Origin: Kingella pumchi
GTDB taxonomy: Bacteria; Pseudomonadota; Gammaproteobacteria; Burkholderiales; Neisseriaceae
Direction: 5' to 3'
Length of the DNA stretch: 7,903 nucleotides
Assembly (NCBI RefSeq): GCF_022288825.1
Contig: NZ_JAKOOW010000033.1
Coordinates: forward strand, 119,861 to 127,763
The translations under genes were made by a program, and so were the position numbers. This document shows positions 5,026 to 7,903 of this stretch, in pieces. Positions within the stretch are counted from its first letter, which is position 1. Each line of letters begins with the position of its first letter. The notes under the pieces are model-generated. The model ran no database searches. It had not been told where the DNA came from and saw only the letters and a program-made list of their open reading frames with translations.

Positions 5026-5477
5026 ACAGCTGGCTGATTCTGCTTGGCCACGAGCCACCACCACCCATCACCCACGGCCGCAAAGTCCGCCCGTTGGACG
5101 AAGTGCAAAAGTCCCGCCCCACCGGCAGGCCGCCGCATCGGGCGCGCCTGATCCACCCTGACGGCAGCATCAGGGAATTTGCCAGTATGGCAGAGCTGGC
5201 ACGCTATATCGGCATCAACCCCACCACCGCCGGCTACATGGCGATGGACGGCCTGCCGGATGCAAAAGGCCGGCGCACCGAATGGATAGGCGAGCCACCG
5301 GAGAACAATAGCGCCATCCGCCCCGTCAAGGTGATTCACGCCAACGGCCGAACCCACACCTATCCCAGCGCCGCAGACGCTGCCAAAAGTACAGGCATAC
5401 GCCTGATCACACTTTTCACCAAAATCAGCCAAGGCAGCCGCGACATCAAAGGCCGCCGCTACCAATACGCCGACTGA
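5022..5477 (+). CDS. Tandem NUMOD1-like DNA-binding protein
   Basis: A 151-residue protein made of a proline-rich basic N-terminus (1-40) and two copies of a 49-residue module (41-89 and 102-150). They align without gaps with 15 identities, including IH..G, S.A..A, GI, G..D and KGRR. The pattern (strand with IHPDG, then FASMAELARYIGI as a helix-turn-helix, then a KGRR strand) resembles the NUMOD1 module that helps homing endonucleases bind DNA. No GIY-YIG or HNH nuclease domain is attached, so it is more likely a DNA-binding regulator than a homing enzyme. The start at 5022 overlaps the stop of the previous gene as ATGA, with AGGA at 5011-5014. The same frame stays open back to 4686, but that part is a shadow of the preceding gene. 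The NUMOD1 assignment is by pattern. Confidence 0.85.
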   Translation: MNSWLILLGHEPPPPITHGRKVRPLDEVQKSRPTGRPPHRARLIHPDGSIREFASMAELARYIGINPTTAGYMAMDGLPDAKGRRTEWIGEPPENNSAIRPVKVIHANGRTHTYPSAADAAKSTGIRLITLFTKISQGSRDIKGRRYQYAD

Positions 5478-5492
5478 TTCAGGCAGCCTGAA
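5478..5492. repeat. Palindromic intergenic DUS
   Basis: TTCAGGCAGCCTGAA, a perfect 7+1+7 palindrome immediately after the stop of the NUMOD1-like gene. AGGCAGCCTGAA is on the + strand (5481-5492) and AGGCTGCCTGAA on the - strand. Confidence 0.9.
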
Positions 5493-5501
5493 AGAAAGAC
5501 C

Positions 5502-5684
5502 ATGCAAGAACAACACTACTACCTGCGCCGATGCGGCGAAGAGTGGGAAATCGGCACGATGAGCGCCGTCAAACTCGACTTCAGCGGCGCCGCCCAATCC
5601 CGCACCCGCAAACCACTGCGCCGCTTCAGCAGCCAAGCCAAAGCGCAAGCGCATTTTCAGAAACTCACAGGAGCCACATTATGA
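5502..5684 (+). CDS. Small basic protein directly upstream of bet
   Basis: A 60-residue basic protein, MQEQHYYLRRCGEEWEIGTM onward, then KLDFSGAAQSRTRKPLRRFSSQAKAQAHFQKL. The second half is rich in Arg, Lys, Ser and Gln and could bind nucleic acid. The ribosome binding site is weak (GAAAGA). It starts nine bases after a palindromic DUS, and its stop overlaps the bet start as ATGA, which supports real translation. In lambda the gene just before bet is gam, whose product inhibits RecBCD, but this protein is far shorter and I see no Gam similarity. The family is not recognised. Confidence 0.78.
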   Translation: MQEQHYYLRRCGEEWEIGTMSAVKLDFSGAAQSRTRKPLRRFSSQAKAQAHFQKLTGATL

Positions 5685-6418
5685 GCATTGCCAACAACCA
5701 AGCCCTAGCCCTAGCCAAACAATTCAACATCCAAGGCGACCCCGCCGAACTGGTGCAAACCCTTAAAGCCACCGCCTTCAAAGGCAACGTTACCGACGCC
5801 CAGTTCAACGCCCTCTTGATTGTCGCCACCCAATACAACCTAAACCCCTTTACCAGCGAGATTTACGCTTTCCCCAGCAACGGCGGCATCACCCCCGTTG
5901 TCGGCGTGGACGGCTGGGCGCGCATCATCAACGGCAACCCCAACTTCGACGGCATGGACTTCCAGCAGGACGGAGAAAGCTGCACCTGCCGCATCTACCG
6001 CAAAGACCGCAGCCATCCCATCGTCGTAACCGAATACATGGACGAATGCCGCCGCAACACCCAGCCTTGGAAATCCCACCCCCGCCGCATGCTGCGCCAC
6101 AAAGCCATGATACAGGCCGCCCGCCTTGCCTTCGGATTCACCGGCATTTACGACGAAGACGAAGCCGAGCGCATCAAAGACGCCGGCGACGGCATCAAAC
6201 CCGAAGAGACCAGCCCCTTTGCCGGCCAAACCGAACACCCCGAGCGCCAAAGCCTGCTGGCCGAAGCCCAAGCCCAAGCCCAGCGCGGCACCGACGACTA
6301 CCGCGCATGGTGGCAGAGCCTGTCCGCCGAGCAGCGCAAAATCATCGGCACCGACGAACACGAGCGCCTAAAAGAGCTTGCCGCCGAAACCATCGTTGCC
6401 GACGACATCCCCCAGTAG
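5681..6418 (+). CDS. bet: Bet/Red-beta single-strand annealing protein
   Basis: A 245-residue annealase of the Red-beta family, which coats single-stranded DNA and anneals complementary strands in phage recombination, together with the exonuclease encoded next. Residues 31-165 follow lambda Bet closely: TAFKG, DAQFNALLIVATQY, LNPFTSEIYAFP (54-65), VVGVDGWARIIN (73-84), SCTCRIYRKDRSHPI (100-114) and RRMLRHKAMIQAARLAFGF (135-153), then IYDEDEAERI. Compared with lambda Bet it lacks about a dozen residues after DECRR. Its C-terminus (about 166-245) is unrelated: Gln/Ala-rich, then YRAWWQSLSAEQRKIIG and HERLKELA. CAGGAG (5668-5673) lies seven bases before the ATG. The upstream in-frame extension to 5531 is a shadow of the preceding gene. 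The product is very secure. Confidence 0.97.
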   Translation: MSIANNQALALAKQFNIQGDPAELVQTLKATAFKGNVTDAQFNALLIVATQYNLNPFTSEIYAFPSNGGITPVVGVDGWARIINGNPNFDGMDFQQDGESCTCRIYRKDRSHPIVVTEYMDECRRNTQPWKSHPRRMLRHKAMIQAARLAFGFTGIYDEDEAERIKDAGDGIKPEETSPFAGQTEHPERQSLLAEAQAQAQRGTDDYRAWWQSLSAEQRKIIGTDEHERLKELAAETIVADDIPQ

Positions 6419-6428
6419 GCAGCCTGAA
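6417..6428 (+). repeat. DUS overlapping the bet stop codon
   Basis: An exact AGGCAGCCTGAA. Its first two bases are the last two of the TAG stop of bet, and it precedes the ribosome binding site of the exonuclease gene. It is not palindromic. Confidence 0.9.
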
Positions 6429-6448
6429 AAAACCAACACAGGAACCCC

Positions 6449-7048
6449 ATGCAACAACGCACCGAAGAATGGTTTGCCGCCCGCTGCGGCAAAGTAACCG
6501 CCAGCCGCATGAAAGACATCATCGCCAAAAGCGACACCGCCGCCTACCGCAACTACCAAGCCGAAATCATCAGTGAGCGCCTGAGCGGCCGCTCCGCCGA
6601 AAGCTACAGCAGCCGCGAAATGCAGCGCGGCACCGAACTGGAACCCAAAGCCCGCGCCGTGTACCTGCTCGAAACCGGCAGCGACGTCAGCGAAACCGGC
6701 CTGATACTCCACCCGATCATCGCCAATAGCGGCGCATCCCCCGACGGCCTAGTCGATAGCGACGGCCTGCTGGAAATCAAATGCCCCAACACCGCCACCC
6801 ACATTGATTTTTTACTGCACCGCCAACCCAAGCGCGAATACATCCTACAGATGCAATGGCAGATGGCCTGCACCGGCAGACTATGGTGCGACTTTGTCAG
6901 TTACGACGACCGCCTGCCCGAACCCCACGCCTACGCCTGCATCCGCATCATGCGCGACCCCGAAACCATCGAGCGCCTAGAGCAGGCCGCCGCCGACTTT
7001 CTCGCCGAAGCCGAAGCCATCATCAAACAACTGGAGCAACGCCCATGA
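6449..7048 (+). CDS. exo: YqaJ/lambda-exonuclease-type recombination nuclease
   Basis: A 199-residue alkaline exonuclease of the lambda Exo/YqaJ family, which digests the 5' strand from double-strand ends to give the 3' single strand used by Bet. The PD-(D/E)xK core is intact: SPDGL with Asp99, LEIKCP with Glu109 and Lys111, at the same spacing as lambda Asp119, Glu129 and Lys131. The N-terminal EEWFAARCGKVTASR (6-20) matches the conserved W..R.G..TAS region, RGTELEPKA includes Glu65 (probably equivalent to lambda Glu85), and YILQMQWQMACTG contains the conserved glutamines. It is somewhat shorter than lambda Exo (226). AGGA lies five bases before the ATG. The end overlaps the ssb start as ATGA. 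Functional coupling with bet and ssb is clear from the order. Confidence 0.96.
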   Translation: MQQRTEEWFAARCGKVTASRMKDIIAKSDTAAYRNYQAEIISERLSGRSAESYSSREMQRGTELEPKARAVYLLETGSDVSETGLILHPIIANSGASPDGLVDSDGLLEIKCPNTATHIDFLLHRQPKREYILQMQWQMACTGRLWCDFVSYDDRLPEPHAYACIRIMRDPETIERLEQAAADFLAEAEAIIKQLEQRP

Positions 7049-7479
7049 CCGTAAACAAAGTAACCCTGATCGGCCGCCTCGGCCGCGACCCCGAAACCCG
7101 CTACATGCCCAACGGCGAAGCTGTCTGTAATTTCAGCATCGCCACCGACGAAAGCTGGAAAGACCAGCAGGGGCAGAAGCAAACCCGCACAGAATGGCAT
7201 GCCGTAACCCTTTACCGCCGCCTTGCCGAAATCGCCGGCCAATACCTGAAAAAAGGCAGCCAAGTCTATCTCGAAGGAAAAATCCAAAGCCGCAAATACA
7301 CAGGCAAAGACGGCATCGAGCGCACCGCCTACGAGATTATCTGCCACGAAATGAAAATGCTCGGCGGCAACGAAGCCCACATGCAGCCTGCCCCGCCTGC
7401 AAACCAAGAACCGCCACCGCCGCCCGCCGCACGAAATGCAGCGCCACCGTCAGATGACGATAGCGGCATCCCATTTTAG
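7045..7479 (+). CDS. ssb: Single-stranded DNA-binding protein (SSB)
   Basis: A 144-residue SSB. The OB fold covers about residues 1-107, with the family hallmarks VNKVTLIGRLGRDPETRY (3-20), FSIATDESWKD, TEWHAVTLYRRLAEIAGQYL and KGSQVYLEGKIQSRKYTGKDG. A short proline- and alanine-rich linker (about 112-136) is followed by the acidic tail SDDDSGIPF. This resembles the usual DDDIPF tip that recruits partner proteins, but with Ser-Gly inserted. At 144 residues it is shorter than typical chromosomal SSB, mostly in the linker. GGAG (7033-7036) lies eight bases before the ATG, which overlaps the exonuclease stop as ATGA. As the third gene after bet and exo it is probably phage-specific and used in recombination and replication. 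Confidence 0.96.
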   Translation: MTVNKVTLIGRLGRDPETRYMPNGEAVCNFSIATDESWKDQQGQKQTRTEWHAVTLYRRLAEIAGQYLKKGSQVYLEGKIQSRKYTGKDGIERTAYEIICHEMKMLGGNEAHMQPAPPANQEPPPPPAARNAAPPSDDDSGIPF

Positions 7480-7488
7480 GAGCAAATT

Positions 7489-7830
7489 ATGAATCAAGAA
7501 TTGTTGATTTCAAAGAAAGTCCGCTACAACAACTTAGAAGCCGAAATCAAATACCTGAAAGAAACTATATCGCAAAAAGAATGCGCGCTGCTGGAAATCG
7601 GCCGGCAGATTTTTGAAGAAGAAACAGGTTGGAAGTTCCGTGAAACCATACTTACCAATAAAAACGGCAATGTAAAAATGAAAGTCATGTTGCAACGCGC
7701 AGAACTGCGCAATGGCGAATTTACCGTCATTGGCGAAGTAATGAACAAACATGGCGGGTTTTCCGGAAGAAACAGGATTATCACGCCGGCGGATTATACG
7801 GAAGTGAAAACAAATGACACAGCAATTTAA
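7489..7830 (+). CDS. Coiled-coil protein, unrecognised
   Basis: A 113-residue protein, MNQELLISKKVRYNNLEAEI onward. AGGAG (7478-7482), partly inside the ssb stop, lies six bases before the ATG. Residues about 10-45 have a heptad-like pattern (NNLEAEIKYLKETISQKECALLEIGRQIF) and likely form a coiled coil. The rest (about 50-105) looks like a small beta-rich domain, with KMKVMLQRAELRNGEFTVIGEVMNKHGG. There is no signal peptide or membrane segment. The gene is clearly more AT-rich than bet, exo and ssb, so it may have been added to the operon separately. The layout recalls small phage proteins next to recombination genes. I do not recognise the family. Confidence 0.87.
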   Translation: MNQELLISKKVRYNNLEAEIKYLKETISQKECALLEIGRQIFEEETGWKFRETILTNKNGNVKMKVMLQRAELRNGEFTVIGEVMNKHGGFSGRNRIITPADYTEVKTNDTAI

Positions 7831-7903
7831 ATTTGGCGACCGCGTGCGAAACGAAGAAGGAAATGAATTTGTTTATCTTCGTGGGTATTTGTCCTCCTGT
7901 ACC
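7814..7903 (+). CDS. Start of a small phage protein, cut by the window edge
   Basis: Thirty codons are visible and open to the end of the window: MTQQFKFGDRVRNEEGNEFV, then YLRGYLSSCT. GGAAG (7800-7804) lies nine bases before the ATG, and the gene overlaps the previous one by 17 nt, in the style of this operon. The N-terminal F-x-x-GDRVR pattern is common in small phage and KOW/SH3-like proteins, but the visible part is too short for a family call. Confidence 0.6.
   Translation, partial: MTQQFKFGDRVRNEEGNEFVYLRGYLSSCT

Noticed and set aside
4827..5654. Long open frame of 275 codons on the - strand
   Set aside because: It lies antisense to three + strand genes with ribosome binding sites and overlapping starts. 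Its Gly/Ala/Val-rich translation is the usual shadow of C-rich third positions.
5840..6361. Open frame of 173 codons on the - strand inside bet
   Set aside because: It is antisense to the conserved core of Bet, with low-complexity Val/Gly/Ala content and no ribosome binding site that I could defend.
6046..6576. Arg/Pro/His-rich open frame on the + strand over the end of bet
   Set aside because: It is a frame-shifted shadow of bet and exo with no independent start signal.
1..7903. tRNA, rRNA, insertion sequence, integrase or att site
   Set aside because: None was seen on either strand: no cloverleaf with CCA-type ends, no transposase motifs, and no tyrosine or serine recombinase.

Overview
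The window looks like the early region of a lambdoid prophage, or a phage, of a naturally transformable Neisseriaceae. The main clue to the host is the 12-mer AGGCAGCCTGAA, the DNA uptake sequence (DUS) dialect I know as AG-kingDUS from Kingella-type species. It occurs exactly four times on the + strand and once on the - strand, where chance predicts far less than one. The genus is an inference from this word. Every supported gene reads on the + strand, mostly with 1-17 nt overlaps or short gaps and with a clear Shine-Dalgarno sequence.

Layout. (1) Positions 24-2691 resemble the 'nin' region of a lambdoid phage: a RusA-type Holliday junction resolvase, a DUF1367 protein, a YbcO/DUF1364 putative nuclease, an orphan beta-class N4/N6 DNA methyltransferase, and a protein in the position and of the general look of a late-gene regulator (Q-like). 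(2) Positions 2692-3575 hold a separate AT-richer unit: a candidate promoter, a coiled-coil lipoprotein gene, and two strong intrinsic terminators in tandem. It has the form of a lysogeny-expressed 'moron'. (3) Positions 3581-3680 are 81% A+T. They carry three related 15-bp operator-like sequences, one a perfect palindrome that overlaps a candidate rightward promoter. A possible small ORF and a terminator-like hairpin follow. (4) Positions 3947-5684 hold five small unrecognised genes: one with a signal peptide, and one made of two tandem copies of a NUMOD1-like DNA-binding module. (5) Positions 5681-7479 hold a Red-type recombination module: a Bet/Red-beta annealase, a YqaJ/lambda-exonuclease-type nuclease and an SSB. 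(6) Two AT-richer genes follow, the last cut by the window edge.

How the parts work together. The exonuclease resects DNA ends to 3' single strands, Bet anneals them, SSB protects the single strands, and RusA (and perhaps the YbcO-like nuclease) resolves the branched products. The methyltransferase could protect the phage DNA from host restriction. The operator cluster at 3589-3674 sits where a repressor would control the small-gene/recombination operon, much as pL does in lambda. Here, however, that operon reads in the same direction as the nin-like block and lies downstream of it.

The best candidates for something undescribed are the operator cluster, the small genes just upstream of bet (the position of anti-host genes in lambda), the tandem NUMOD1-like protein, the lipoprotein moron, and the palindromic DUS copies that carry one dialect on each strand.
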